From: CAWGCE01 sp964480915
GTDB lineage: Bacteria > Planctomycetota > Planctomycetia > Pirellulales > Pirellulaceae
DNA: 22,094 bases
Direction of reading: 5' to 3'
Assembly (NCBI GenBank): GCA_964480915.1
Contig: CAYZRS010000071.1
Location: forward strand, 1 to 22,094
Part shown: piece by piece, positions 14,454-22,021 of the stretch
How positions within the stretch are numbered: the first letter of the stretch is position 1
How the letters are laid out: every line of letters begins with the position of its first letter
The notes under the pieces: generated by a model
The model's database searches: none
Seen by the model: the letters and a program-made list of their open reading frames with translations, nothing else
What the model was told of the DNA's origin: nothing
Position numbers and translations under genes: made by a program

Positions 14454-16361
14454 ATGATACGCCTCCTGCCGTCTCGCCACCATTATGATCGATTTCGCGA
14501 AGCTTTTTCGAAAGGGACTCTGAAAGAGCTTGATCGCAAGCTAGATGGTGAGAAAGAGCCAGATGAAGACAAGACTGGCAAATGGTCTCACAAACGACGA
14601 GACCACTTGCGTGACTATGTCCGTTGGTTGTGGCGTTACTGGCCGACGGCCGTCTTGCTGATCCTGTTGTCGCTGACGATCGCCGCCTTGGAGATGTCTC
14701 ATCCCCTGTTTCTGCGATATGTGCTCGACAGCGTGTTGCTGCAGGAAGCGAACAGCCCAGAACAGAAATTGCGACTCTTGCAATTTGCGGGCGTCATTTT
14801 TCTGGGCATCATCTTGCTGGGGCAATTTCTCAGTGTCTTCAAGGACTATCGCACGAGGCAACTGAATGTTCGCGTCGTGCTCTCTTTAAGGCGAACGCTA
14901 TTTGAACGCATGATTCGTTTGCCGCTGGTCAAGCTGGCCGATATGAAAACGGGCGGCATCATTTCTCGCCTTACAGGCGACGTGAATATGACCTCGGGCC
15001 TGCTTCAGTTGGGACTGATCTCACCCGGCGTTTCGGTCATTCGGTTAATCATTGCACTGGCGATGTTGTTCTATTTGAATTGGCGTTTGGCACTGACGGC
15101 GGTCATGATTTTGCCCGTCGTGATGGGGATCAGCTATATCGTGGCTCGACGAATCCGGCCTATTTATCGCTCGATGCGTGGTGCGGCGGGTCGCGTTGAC
15201 GCGCGGGTGGGCGAAACGTTTGGCGGTGTGCGAGTCGTACGCGGATTTCAAAGGGAGGCGTTTGAAGAGCGCCATCATGCGATCGGGCGCCATTCGATCG
15301 TGCGTCAAAAGCTGTTTGCCCACCGTCGTGAATTGGCGCTGTGGACCGTGTGGGGGTTCTTGCTCTCCAGTATCAATCTGGTAGCGATCTGGTACGGCGG
15401 CATCTTGCAGGTTCGCGGCCAGGCGACGATCGGCGATATCATGGCGTTTCAGTGGTACGCGATGTTGTTGTTGAACCCTGTGTGGCAGATCGTCAATTCC
15501 TTTTCCGAGCTGCAGCGCAGTTTGGCGGCCATGGAACGAGTCTTCGAAGTCCTTTCGCTCGAGGATGACAAACCGGATCGTCCTGATGCGGTCGAGGCGC
15601 CTCGTGCGGTGGAAACGCTGCGGTTTAGCGACGTTAGCTTTCACTATGACGAAGAGACACCGGTGCTCGTCGATTTGAACGTGGAAGTCCAAGGTGGCGA
15701 GACGGTGGCGCTGGTGGGGCGCAGCGGTGCGGGGAAGACGACGGCGACCGACTTGGTGGCCCGTTTCTACGATCCGGTAAGTGGCTCGATTTCGATCAAC
15801 GGGATCGATTTGCGAGACATGAAACTGTCCAGCTTTCGCCAGATGCTGGGGATCGTTCAGCAAGAGGTCTTCTTGTTCGATGGGTCGGTCCGCGACAACA
15901 TTGCCTACGCGCGGCCTTACGCGACCGAAGCCGAGATCATCGATGCGGCTCGGCGGGCCAACGCGGAAGAATTCATCCTCGATTTGACCGATGGCTACGA
16001 GACGTTGATCGGCGAACGAGGGGTCCGTTTGTCGGGCGGGCAAGCGCAGCGTCTGTCGATTGCTCGCGCCATTCTGGCCGATCCGCAAATCTTGATTTTG
16101 GATGAGGCAACAAGCAATCTCGACACCGAGAGCGAGCAGCTCATTCAGGAATCGATCGCCACACTCCTGAAGGGACGCACGACGTTTGTGATCGCTCACC
16201 GACTCTCGACGATTACCCATGCCGACCTGATCCTGGTGCTGGATGAAGGTCGCATCGCGGAACGGGGGCAACACGAAGACCTGATGAAGCAAGGCGGCCT
16301 TTACGCGGAAATGGTCGCACGGCAACAGGCGTCCATGAGATACGACGCAGCCAAATTGTAG
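14454..16361 (+). CDS. ABC exporter, fused membrane and ATPase domains (MsbA-like)
   Basis: A 635-residue half-transporter that would work as a homodimer in the inner membrane. The N-terminal 60 residues are charged. The transmembrane domain spans about 64-355 with helices near 64-80, 112-127, 195-209, 213-230, 299-315 and 330-348. The nucleotide-binding domain has Walker A GRSGAGKT (422-429), Q-loop Q469, signature LSGGQ (526-530), Walker B ILILDE (546-551) and H582. All key residues are intact. The export direction follows from the MsbA/LmrA-type order. The substrate, perhaps a lipid or drug, cannot be read from the sequence. The start at 14454 has only a weak GTGAAAG site. The gene converges with the DUF1569 gene with a 32-base gap. 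Confidence 0.93.
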   Translation: MIRLLPSRHHYDRFREAFSKGTLKELDRKLDGEKEPDEDKTGKWSHKRRDHLRDYVRWLWRYWPTAVLLILLSLTIAALEMSHPLFLRYVLDSVLLQEANSPEQKLRLLQFAGVIFLGIILLGQFLSVFKDYRTRQLNVRVVLSLRRTLFERMIRLPLVKLADMKTGGIISRLTGDVNMTSGLLQLGLISPGVSVIRLIIALAMLFYLNWRLALTAVMILPVVMGISYIVARRIRPIYRSMRGAAGRVDARVGETFGGVRVVRGFQREAFEERHHAIGRHSIVRQKLFAHRRELALWTVWGFLLSSINLVAIWYGGILQVRGQATIGDIMAFQWYAMLLLNPVWQIVNSFSELQRSLAAMERVFEVLSLEDDKPDRPDAVEAPRAVETLRFSDVSFHYDEETPVLVDLNVEVQGGETVALVGRSGAGKTTATDLVARFYDPVSGSISINGIDLRDMKLSSFRQMLGIVQQEVFLFDGSVRDNIAYARPYATEAEIIDAARRANAEEFILDLTDGYETLIGERGVRLSGGQAQRLSIARAILADPQILILDEATSNLDTESEQLIQESIATLLKGRTTFVIAHRLSTITHADLILVLDEGRIAERGQHEDLMKQGGLYAEMVARQQASMRYDAAKL

Positions 16362-16393
16362 GCGGAGACAGCCTTCACGCTTTGGTGTCGCGA

Positions 16394-16864
16394 CTAGGCG
16401 GGATGAACGTAGCCGAGATGTAACGCGCAATGACGACAGTTCAGTTGCACGTTCTGCTCCGGTGTCAGTTTTCCGAACACCGGATGTTTGGCCAAGGCGC
16501 CGTGTGATTTGTAATTCTCGACCGACTCTTTCAGATGCGTCAGCGCCGCGGCAACGTCGACATCATCGGCTGGCCAAAAGAATGCCTCGGCATCTTTGGG
16601 CAAGTTGAAGCCAGGCCTGAGCGGTTTATCGTTGATCACCATCGACTTCATGACGGTGAGCATCAGTCGCATGTACCATGGCGGTCTTGGGCCGACGATC
16701 TTGCCCGTTGACATGTCATGAGTGCGAGCCAGATGTTCCAGGATTTGACCGAAGGTATGTTGGCCCGTCGTGCGAACTTCGCCAGTTGCCAACCGTTCCG
16801 CTTCTGCAACGGCTTCGTCGAGGTTTGCGAAATGGAGTTCGCGGTGTTGTGGGTCGGTCACCAT
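16394..16864 (-). CDS. DUF1569 protein (DinB-like fold)
   Basis: A 156-residue protein from the ATG at 16864, which has GAGG 5 bases upstream; a longer frame to 16960 adds 32 residues with no family resemblance. RELHFANLDEAVAEAERL near the N-terminus and TFGQILEHLARTHDMS in the middle match the DUF1569 pattern. The C-terminus has GKLTPEQNVQLNCRHCALHL with several His and Cys residues that could bind metal, as in DinB-like four-helix proteins. No signal peptide was seen. The function of the family is unknown, though DinB-like proteins are often thiol-linked metal enzymes. It converges on the ABC exporter. Confidence 0.85.
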   Translation of the reverse strand: MVTDPQHRELHFANLDEAVAEAERLATGEVRTTGQHTFGQILEHLARTHDMSTGKIVGPRPPWYMRLMLTVMKSMVINDKPLRPGFNLPKDAEAFFWPADDVDVAAALTHLKESVENYKSHGALAKHPVFGKLTPEQNVQLNCRHCALHLGYVHPA

Positions 16865-16963
16865 GTTGCCCTCGGCCAATGTTTGTGGATGCAAGCTCTT
16901 GCGGATGCAGTCTTTTGCGGATGCCATGGGAACTGCATGAGTCAATCTAAGCCGAGGCACACC

Positions 16964-16978
16964 GCGACTTCAAGTCGC
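16964..16978. repeat. 15-bp palindrome in the DUF1569 upstream region
   Basis: GCGACTT at 16964-16970 and AAGTCGC at 16972-16978 flank one base. It lies in the 227-base gap (16865-17091) between the DUF1598-type and DUF1569 genes, about 100 bases before the latter's start. From memory, related GACTTCAAGTC-type palindromes recur in planctomycete intergenic DNA, but this was not checked. It could be an operator or a dispersed repeat. No clear terminator was found in the gap. Confidence 0.4.
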
Positions 16979-17091
16979 CTTACTTCGAGGCTTGGCTCAA
17001 ACCGTCAACGGGGCTCAGTCCCGCGGTGGAAAGATCAAGCCGAGCGACACGTTGTGGCGCATTCTGGTGCAGTCGATCCCCGTGACCGCAT

Positions 17092-18813
17092 TTACCACCG
17101 CCACGTTTCTGCCGGCCCTCGAGCAGAGGTTGGGGTCGCCAGGCGATGGCTCTCTTGCAGAGAATAATCCGACGAGGCGATTTTCCTGCGTTTGGCTACG
17201 GAGCGAGCGTCGAAGCTCACGCCTCCGCTGACTCCGGCCACGATCTGAGTTTGGTTGAAGACTCGGTGGCCAATGATCGAATCGACCTGGGTCGCCGGTG
17301 GCACCGGTGGTGCCAAGTAGCCGTCGTCGTTGATGAACAAAGTCGGTTCCCAGCTGACTCGGTTGGGCAGATCGTCTTCGCTGAGGATGGCGGCGGTGAG
17401 CGCCAGTTCGAAGATGCCTCGCAGTCTTGCATAGAAGCCGTGTTGCTGTGTCAGCTCAGCGAAGTGCTCGGTGAATTCCTGTGCGAATTGCGTGTTCACG
17501 GGATGCGATTGGCCGGTGTGAATGCGTTGGCCGTTGGCGTCCAGCAGTTCATTTTCACTCAAGACTTGCACCGCGTCGCCGAGTAACTGATAAACCGTTT
17601 GGTCTTCGTTGACGGCCACGCCGTCGAAGTTTGAAGTGAACCACCAGCGGAGCACATCGAGTGTCGGCAGGTTATCGGCGAAGTCTTCCATGCACTCGAA
17701 GTAGTTACGCAGTTCGGTGGGAGCCTCTTCCAATCCCATGCCGATCCGTTTCATGTGGTAATCGGCGTAGACGAGCACTTGGGCGGTCGCCGAATCGGCC
17801 GGAATACCGAACACCTCGATATCTTGCTTTCCAAGTCGTTTGGCGATCTCTTTCAGCCAGCGTGGCCGTTCACCCGGCTTGAGGGCGCGCTGCGCCGACG
17901 CATTTAGAAACTCTTGCGTTTGTTTCAGCTGAGCAGGTCGCGGGTTGATCGAGCAACCAAATTTGCCGTCACCCGTCTGGACCGCCCGAAACACGACCGC
18001 TAAGTCGTCCAGATGGAGTGCTGCTTCCTGCGAGACCGCGGGCGGACCACTGAGCACGACGTCGCCCGATTCAGGGTAAATGTGCAGCGATTCGACTCGC
18101 CCGAGGCCGCCAAGGAGCCGTTGTTCCTCGGTCGGTGGCAGACCGGCAGCGCGGCGAATTTGCAAGGCTTTCTCAAGTCGAGGTAGTGAAACGGTCACGC
18201 GTCCAGCGGATGACTCGATCGCTTGTTCGCCGCGGATGAGATCGCGATTTGCGGTCGTGGTTGTTCGTTGCAGTGTCCCTTTCGCATCGACGTAGACGCC
18301 GCCCGGAAATCCGGCGATCGTTCCGGCCCCACCGACCTCTTCCCACGTATCGGGATCGACGGTCGTCGTGATCAATTCAATCAACGTGTCAAAGTCGGCT
18401 TGGCTTTGTCCACCTTGGCCTCCCACGCCCTGTTGGCCTCCTTGACGACCTCCTTGTTGGTTACCCTGGCCGAAACCGCCACCCGGTTGTTGAGCTTGCC
18501 CAAAGTTCTGTGCGCGGATCGTATCGTTTTGAACTTCGGCCATCGTCTTGAGGGCGGCCGTCTTCGCGCCGGCCGCTCGTTGCTCGGCGGCGATCGCGAT
18601 CAGTTCGTGGTCGCGAGCGATCGGATCGGAAATGGCTCTCGTTGCGTTCAAGGCCAGAGTGAATTCTCCGGTCTCCAAATATTGCGCCGATTCCGAGCGG
18701 TCATGCGTCGCGAGTTCATGCGTCGATTGGGCATGCACGGGGCAGGCGATCGCGCAGGCGGCCAACAGAGCGACTTGAAAACAGGTGGCAAGATGTCGCA
18801 GCGAGTGGTGCAT
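17092..18813 (-). CDS. Exported DUF1598-type protein
   Basis: A 573-residue protein with a signal peptide (CFQVALLAACAIACPVHAQ, residues 11-29). Residues 105-137 are a Gly/Gln-rich linker. A segment at about 141-172 (LIELITTTVDPDTWEEVGG and GTIAGFPGG) resembles the short repeat found in several planctomycete exported proteins. The long C-terminal part ends with a segment IIGHRVFNQTQIVAGVSGG near 527-545 that I recognise as the DUF1598 signature. No catalytic residues are known for the family. The ATG at 18813 has no strong Shine-Dalgarno; an inverted repeat lies about 36 bases upstream. The tail (residues 550-573) looks unrelated to the rest. Export is well supported; a binding or surface role is inferred. 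Confidence 0.82.
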   Translation of the reverse strand: MHHSLRHLATCFQVALLAACAIACPVHAQSTHELATHDRSESAQYLETGEFTLALNATRAISDPIARDHELIAIAAEQRAAGAKTAALKTMAEVQNDTIRAQNFGQAQQPGGGFGQGNQQGGRQGGQQGVGGQGGQSQADFDTLIELITTTVDPDTWEEVGGAGTIAGFPGGVYVDAKGTLQRTTTTANRDLIRGEQAIESSAGRVTVSLPRLEKALQIRRAAGLPPTEEQRLLGGLGRVESLHIYPESGDVVLSGPPAVSQEAALHLDDLAVVFRAVQTGDGKFGCSINPRPAQLKQTQEFLNASAQRALKPGERPRWLKEIAKRLGKQDIEVFGIPADSATAQVLVYADYHMKRIGMGLEEAPTELRNYFECMEDFADNLPTLDVLRWWFTSNFDGVAVNEDQTVYQLLGDAVQVLSENELLDANGQRIHTGQSHPVNTQFAQEFTEHFAELTQQHGFYARLRGIFELALTAAILSEDDLPNRVSWEPTLFINDDGYLAPPVPPATQVDSIIGHRVFNQTQIVAGVSGGVSFDARSVAKRRKIASSDYSLQESHRLATPTSARGPAETWRW

Positions 18814-18848
18814 GGGAGACTCGTCCGTTGTGATTGATTTCAGGAAAG

Positions 18849-18868
18849 TGAATCAGGGAACTGATTCA
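18849..18868. promoter_or_regulatory. Candidate operator: inverted repeat upstream of the DUF1598-type gene
   Basis: TGAATCAG at 18849-18856 and CTGATTCA at 18861-18868 are perfect complements around GGAA. A further TGATT element occurs close by on each side (around 18834 and 18877). The site lies about 36 bases before the ATG at 18813, where a repressor site or leader hairpin would be expected. A chance match cannot be excluded. Confidence 0.4.
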
Positions 18869-18909
18869 GTGCGGAATGATTCGGTGAAGTGCTGGGGAGA
18901 ACATCGACG

Positions 18910-18925
18910 CGTGACCACCGTCACG
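18910..18925. other. Second short inverted repeat upstream of the DUF1598-type gene
   Basis: CGTGAC at 18910-18915 and GTCACG at 18920-18925 flank CACC. It lies about 97 bases before the ATG at 18813, beyond the first inverted repeat. It may be part of a compound control region, or chance. Confidence 0.25.
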
Positions 18926-19050
18926 TCCGGGCGACGTTGATCGTGTCAGCTTGACGGTTGCCGGCGATCCGGGTCAAGCACGCTGCTAAAAGGCCTGGAA
19001 TCGACTGTTTTTCTGACAAGAAATCGGCTGGCACCCTGTCGAATTCCACG

Positions 19051-19085
19051 AAAAAACCTCCCACAACCGATGGGTCGTGGGAGGT
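19051..19085 (-). terminator. Rho-independent terminator of the Cys/Gly-repeat gene
   Basis: ACCTCCCAC at 19056-19064 pairs with GTGGGAGGT at 19077-19085, with a further ACC/GGT inside the loop. On the minus strand the stem is followed by six T residues. It lies about 80 bases past the stop of the gene at 19163-19936 and fits that gene's strand. Confidence 0.9.
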
Positions 19086-19162
19086 CCGTCTTCAGTTAGT
19101 GAGTGGAATGCTACGAGAGGGAAGCGACTCCACGAACTATCAGTGTCTTTTATCAGCGTGGT

Positions 19163-19936
19163 TTACATGCAGCCACAGCTTGGTTCGCAACCACCGCCGC
19201 ATCCGCCACCACAGCCGAAGCTGCTTTCGCATCCGCAGCTTGGTTCCGACGTGCATCCGCAACCGCCGCCGCATCCGCCACCACAGCCACAACGGCTCAG
19301 GCGAGACTTAATCTTGGCGAGCAGGCCAAGACGACCGCATCCGCAGCCACCGCCGCAACTTGCAACAGCGCCACATCCGCCACCGCAGCTTGCGATGCCA
19401 CAGCTTGGTTCGGTAGCACATCCGCCACCGCATCCGCCGCCACAGCTGGCGATACCACAGCTTGGTTCGCTCATGCCACATCCGCCACCGCAGCCACCGC
19501 CGCAGCTTGCGATACCGCAGCTAGGTTCGCTCATGCCGCAACCGCCGCCACATCCGCCACCGCAACTTGCGATACCGCAGCTTGGTTCCGAGCAACCACA
19601 TCCGCCGCCACAACCACTGTTGCAAGCGAACATGCCTTTGAGACGACCAAGCAGGCCACCGACTTTACCAACAACGCAACCGACTTTGCCGGCAACGCAG
19701 CCACCGATGTTGCATCCGCCGCCGCATCCGCCACAGCTGGAAGCACATCCGCCGCCGCAACTTGCGACGCCACAGCTTGGTTCTGACATACAACCACCGC
19801 CGCATCCACCGCCGCAACCGACGCTGGCAACGCCACAGCTTGGTTCACAACCACACTGTGCGTCTGCTTGCGACACCGTAAATAGCCCAATGAGGGCGAC
19901 AGCGAACAAAGCCGCTGCAAATTTTCGGGTCATCAT
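19163..19936 (-). CDS. Exported Cys/Gly-rich repeat protein
   Basis: A 257-residue protein from the ATG at 19936, which has AAGGAG about 10 bases upstream; an in-frame start further upstream adds 20 residues ahead of the signal peptide and is not preferred. The signal peptide is MMTRKFAAALFAVALIGLF, with VSQADAQ before the mature start. The rest is built from SEPSCGIASCGGGCGGGCGM-type units, 20 residues long and repeated three times in near-perfect register, with shorter variants on both sides. Two non-repeat helices (VGGLLGRLKGMFAC and RLGLLAKIKSRLSRC) interrupt the Cys/Gly field. No enzyme motif is present. The family is unknown to me. A disulfide-crosslinked envelope component is inferred from composition. 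Confidence 0.85.
   Translation of the reverse strand: MMTRKFAAALFAVALIGLFTVSQADAQCGCEPSCGVASVGCGGGCGGGCMSEPSCGVASCGGGCASSCGGCGGGCNIGGCVAGKVGCVVGKVGGLLGRLKGMFACNSGCGGGCGCSEPSCGIASCGGGCGGGCGMSEPSCGIASCGGGCGGGCGMSEPSCGIASCGGGCGGGCATEPSCGIASCGGGCGAVASCGGGCGCGRLGLLAKIKSRLSRCGCGGGCGGGCGCTSEPSCGCESSFGCGGGCGGGCEPSCGCM
19449..19628. repeat. 60-bp tandem repeat inside the Cys/Gly-repeat gene
   Basis: The phrase GCGATACC recurs at exactly 60-base spacing (19449, 19509 and 19569), matching a 20-residue protein unit. A related copy with GCGATGCC lies 57 bases before the first. The repeats are in frame and copies differ mostly at third positions, so the array has been kept coding while diverging at silent sites. 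Unequal recombination could change the copy number. Confidence 0.85.
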
Positions 19937-20425
19937 GTTTATGGAGCTCCTTACTAAAACCCATCCGAAGAGTTTGAATTCGTGCCACACCGACAAGTTT
20001 GAAACGACTTGCCGTTTTCGCCAGGCACTAACTTTCGGCCAATTATCCGATGTTGGTATCGTCGAGCGAAGTGATAGCTCTACGCGTTAACACACCTTTC
20101 GACGCAGATATCCCAAAGTTTGGTTTTGGTTGTTCCTTCCCCAAAAGGATCTACAGTCAGGGCGACCTTGCGTCCTGAGGGAACCCTTTCGAAGGCGGCG
20201 TCTTTTCGGTGAAAACACCGTTAATATGTGACAATCAAAGCGCTCGAACGAGCTAGCGATTCAACGCCAGCAATGCTAGCCAAGCAGGGTTGGATGGCCT
20301 GCGCAAGAGCTGACGTCACGCGGAAAAAATCGCCAACGCCAATCTGGCTGGCTGACGCCCGACGGGATTCTCATTACATTCACGGGTTGAGTTTCATGAA
20401 ACATTTGGACGTAGAAAAGAGAACG
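19937..20425. other. Divergent intergenic region upstream of pgk, with a small hairpin
   Basis: 489 bases between the Cys/Gly-repeat gene and pgk. CGGTG at 20207-20211 and CACCG at 20216-20220 form a short AAAA-loop hairpin followed by TTAATAT. A frame open from a GTG at 20228 continues in phase into pgk, but its 66 extra residues have no kinship with PGK. The pgk start itself has only a weak AAAAGAGA before it. No -10/-35 pair was convincing. Confidence 0.5.
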
Positions 20426-21619
20426 ATGGCCAAACGAACGATTGCGGACGTAGATGTTGCTGGGAAAAGCGTATTGATGCGAGTCGATTTCAACGTGCCT
20501 CTCGATGACGATTTGAATATCACCGATGACCGCCGCATCGAGATGGCCGTACCCACAATCAAGTCGGTGCTGAGCCGTGGTGGCAAGGTCATCCTCATGA
20601 GCCACCTCGGGCGTCCCAAGGGAGAGCCGAAGCCCGCACTGAGCCTCAAGCCGGCCGCCGATCGATTGGGGCAGTTGCTCGCTCGGGAAGTCAAGTTCGC
20701 CACCGACACAATCGGCGAAGATGCCCAAGCCAAAGTCGCCTCCCTGGCAGCGGGGGAAGTCTTACTGCTCGAGAACTTGCGTTTTAACGCTGCGGAAAAA
20801 GCGGGTGACGAAGAGTTTGCGGCGCAGTTGGGAAAACTGGCCGATATCTACTGCAACAACGCCTTCGGTACCTGTCACCGCACCGATGCCTCGATGGTGG
20901 CCGTACCTCAGTCGATGGAAGGTAAGCCCCGAGTCGTCGGCATGTTGGTGGCCAAGGAAATTCAATACTTGTCCGACACGATGTCCAACGCTCAGCGTCC
21001 GTTCCTGGCGATTTTGGGTGGTGCTAAAGTGTCCGACAAAATCGGCGTGATCCAAAAGCTGCTGGGCGTGTGCGATCAGGTCTTAATCGGTGGCGCCATG
21101 GCTTACACCTTCGCGCTGGCGAAGGGTGGAGAAGTCGGTGACAGCCTGGTCGAGCCGGATAAAACCGAATTGGCCAACGAACTGATCGCGGCCGGAGGTG
21201 ACAAACTGGTCCTGCCCGTCGATACGGTTTGTGCGACCGGTCCCAGCGGTGATACCGAACAGCAAACGGTCGCCAATGGAAAGATTCCGGCCGGTTTCGG
21301 CGGTTTCGATATCGGTCCCAAAACGGCCGCTGCCTATGCCGACGCGATCTTGCAGGCGCGGACCGTCCTTTGGAACGGTCCCATGGGCATGTTCGAAGTG
21401 GCTCCGTTCGACGAAGGGACCAAGACGGTCGCCAAAGCGATCGTCCAAGCGACCTCGACCGGCGCGACGACAATCGTCGGCGGCGGCGACAGCGCGGCCG
21501 CGCTGGATCAGATGGGACTCGCTTCCGAAGTATCCCACGTCAGCACCGGCGGCGGAGCCAGCCTAGCGATGCTGGAAGGTAAACGTTTCGCAGCGGTCGA
21601 TCTGCTGGATGAAGCGTAA
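20426..21619 (+). CDS. pgk: Phosphoglycerate kinase
   Basis: A 397-residue PGK, the cytoplasmic enzyme that transfers phosphate between 1,3-bisphosphoglycerate and ADP in glycolysis. Family motifs are all visible: RVDFNVP at 19-25, SHLGRPKG at 59-66, ENLRF at 116-120, GGAKVSDKI at 198-206, IGGAMAYTF at 221-229, NGPMGMFE at 317-324 and GGGDSAAAL at 352-360. The NNAFGTCHRTDAS segment at 144-156 has Asn where many PGKs have Asp (NDAFG) and lacks the usual AHRAHAS wording. The start at 20426 was chosen because MAKRTIADVD matches the normal PGK N-terminus; an in-frame ATG at 20396 and a GTG at 20228 are less likely. It has no glycolytic neighbour in the window. Confidence 0.97.
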   Translation: MAKRTIADVDVAGKSVLMRVDFNVPLDDDLNITDDRRIEMAVPTIKSVLSRGGKVILMSHLGRPKGEPKPALSLKPAADRLGQLLAREVKFATDTIGEDAQAKVASLAAGEVLLLENLRFNAAEKAGDEEFAAQLGKLADIYCNNAFGTCHRTDASMVAVPQSMEGKPRVVGMLVAKEIQYLSDTMSNAQRPFLAILGGAKVSDKIGVIQKLLGVCDQVLIGGAMAYTFALAKGGEVGDSLVEPDKTELANELIAAGGDKLVLPVDTVCATGPSGDTEQQTVANGKIPAGFGGFDIGPKTAAAYADAILQARTVLWNGPMGMFEVAPFDEGTKTVAKAIVQATSTGATTIVGGGDSAAALDQMGLASEVSHVSTGGGASLAMLEGKRFAAVDLLDEA

Positions 21620-21627
21620 GCTTCGTC
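21608..21627 (+). other. Stem-loop enclosing the pgk stop codon
   Basis: GATGAAGC at 21608-21615 pairs with GCTTCGTC at 21620-21627 with one G-U pair, leaving GTAA as the loop. The TAA stop (21617-21619) lies in that loop. No T run follows. It may be a chance structure or may protect the 3' end together with the palindrome downstream. Confidence 0.4.
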
Positions 21628-21658
21628 AGCTGCCGGGCGATGACTGAGGCGATTGACT

Positions 21659-21687
21659 CGTTCCCAGGCTAAGTCAGCCTGGGAACG
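21659..21687. terminator. Perfect 12-bp hairpin downstream of pgk
   Basis: CGTTCCCAGGCT at 21659-21670 and AGCCTGGGAACG at 21676-21687 are perfect complements around AAGTC, 39 bases past the pgk stop. Only a weak T-rich sequence follows (TTAGTTG). It is well placed as a terminator. The same GTTCCCAGGCT-type core occurs, from memory, as a dispersed palindrome in planctomycete genomes, so it may be a repeat element instead. Confidence 0.65.
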
Positions 21688-21689
21688 TT

Positions 21690-22021
21690 AGTTGACTATG
21701 ACCGCTCAATCGTCGGACCAAACGGGTTTCATAAAAGGGGCCAACGAACGTTTTCTTATTCGAATCTGCTAACGCTCCATTCTTGATTGTCTCATCAACG
21801 GAGGTTGTTTTGGAATATGCGACCGCAACCAGCGGATAGGGCGTTTTGATTTTGGGCCGACCCCCGGTAGTAGCGCCGGCGGAAGACTCAGGTATCAATT
21901 TCTTGCTTAGTCTTCGTCAAGGACTTACCAAAGTGACAACGGCGTTATCCTATTCTCTGCAGCTTTCCCAACGCCGACACTTCACCAATTGGCGGTGGCC
22001 GCCCCAGCGCCTAGCGCATTC
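21690..22021. other. Right-end region without a convincing gene
   Basis: About 330 bases with slightly lower GC than the rest. A minus-strand frame (21674-21898) reads through the palindrome, opens only at a TTG and matches no family I know. A plus-strand frame at 21846-22034 also lacks support. No RNA gene or repeat was recognised. Confidence 0.5.

Larger units (their letters stand above)
18814..19162. other. 349-base intergenic region with operator-like repeats and a terminator
   Basis: No gene is supported here. The half next to the DUF1598-type gene contains two small inverted repeats (18849-18868 and 18910-18925). The half next to the Cys/Gly-repeat gene contains a strong terminator (19051-19085). 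A plus-strand frame crossing the region is Ser/Arg-rich and looks spurious. Confidence 0.6.

Noticed and set aside
15045..16430. 461-codon minus-strand open frame across the ABC exporter gene
   Set aside because: It mirrors the intact ATPase domain and is Arg/His/Gln-rich with no motif; an antisense shadow.
19077..20090. Long plus-strand open frames (Pro/Gln-rich and Ala/Thr-rich) opposite the Cys/Gly-repeat gene
   Set aside because: They are by-products of the stop-poor Cys/Gly repeat on the minus strand, which has the signal peptide, ribosome-binding site and terminator.
20228..20425. 66-codon in-frame extension of pgk from a GTG
   Set aside because: The extra residues do not resemble PGK, and MAKRTIADVD at 20426 is the normal family start.
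21674..21898. 74-codon minus-strand frame at the right end
   Set aside because: It opens only at a TTG, reads through the perfect palindrome and resembles no known family.
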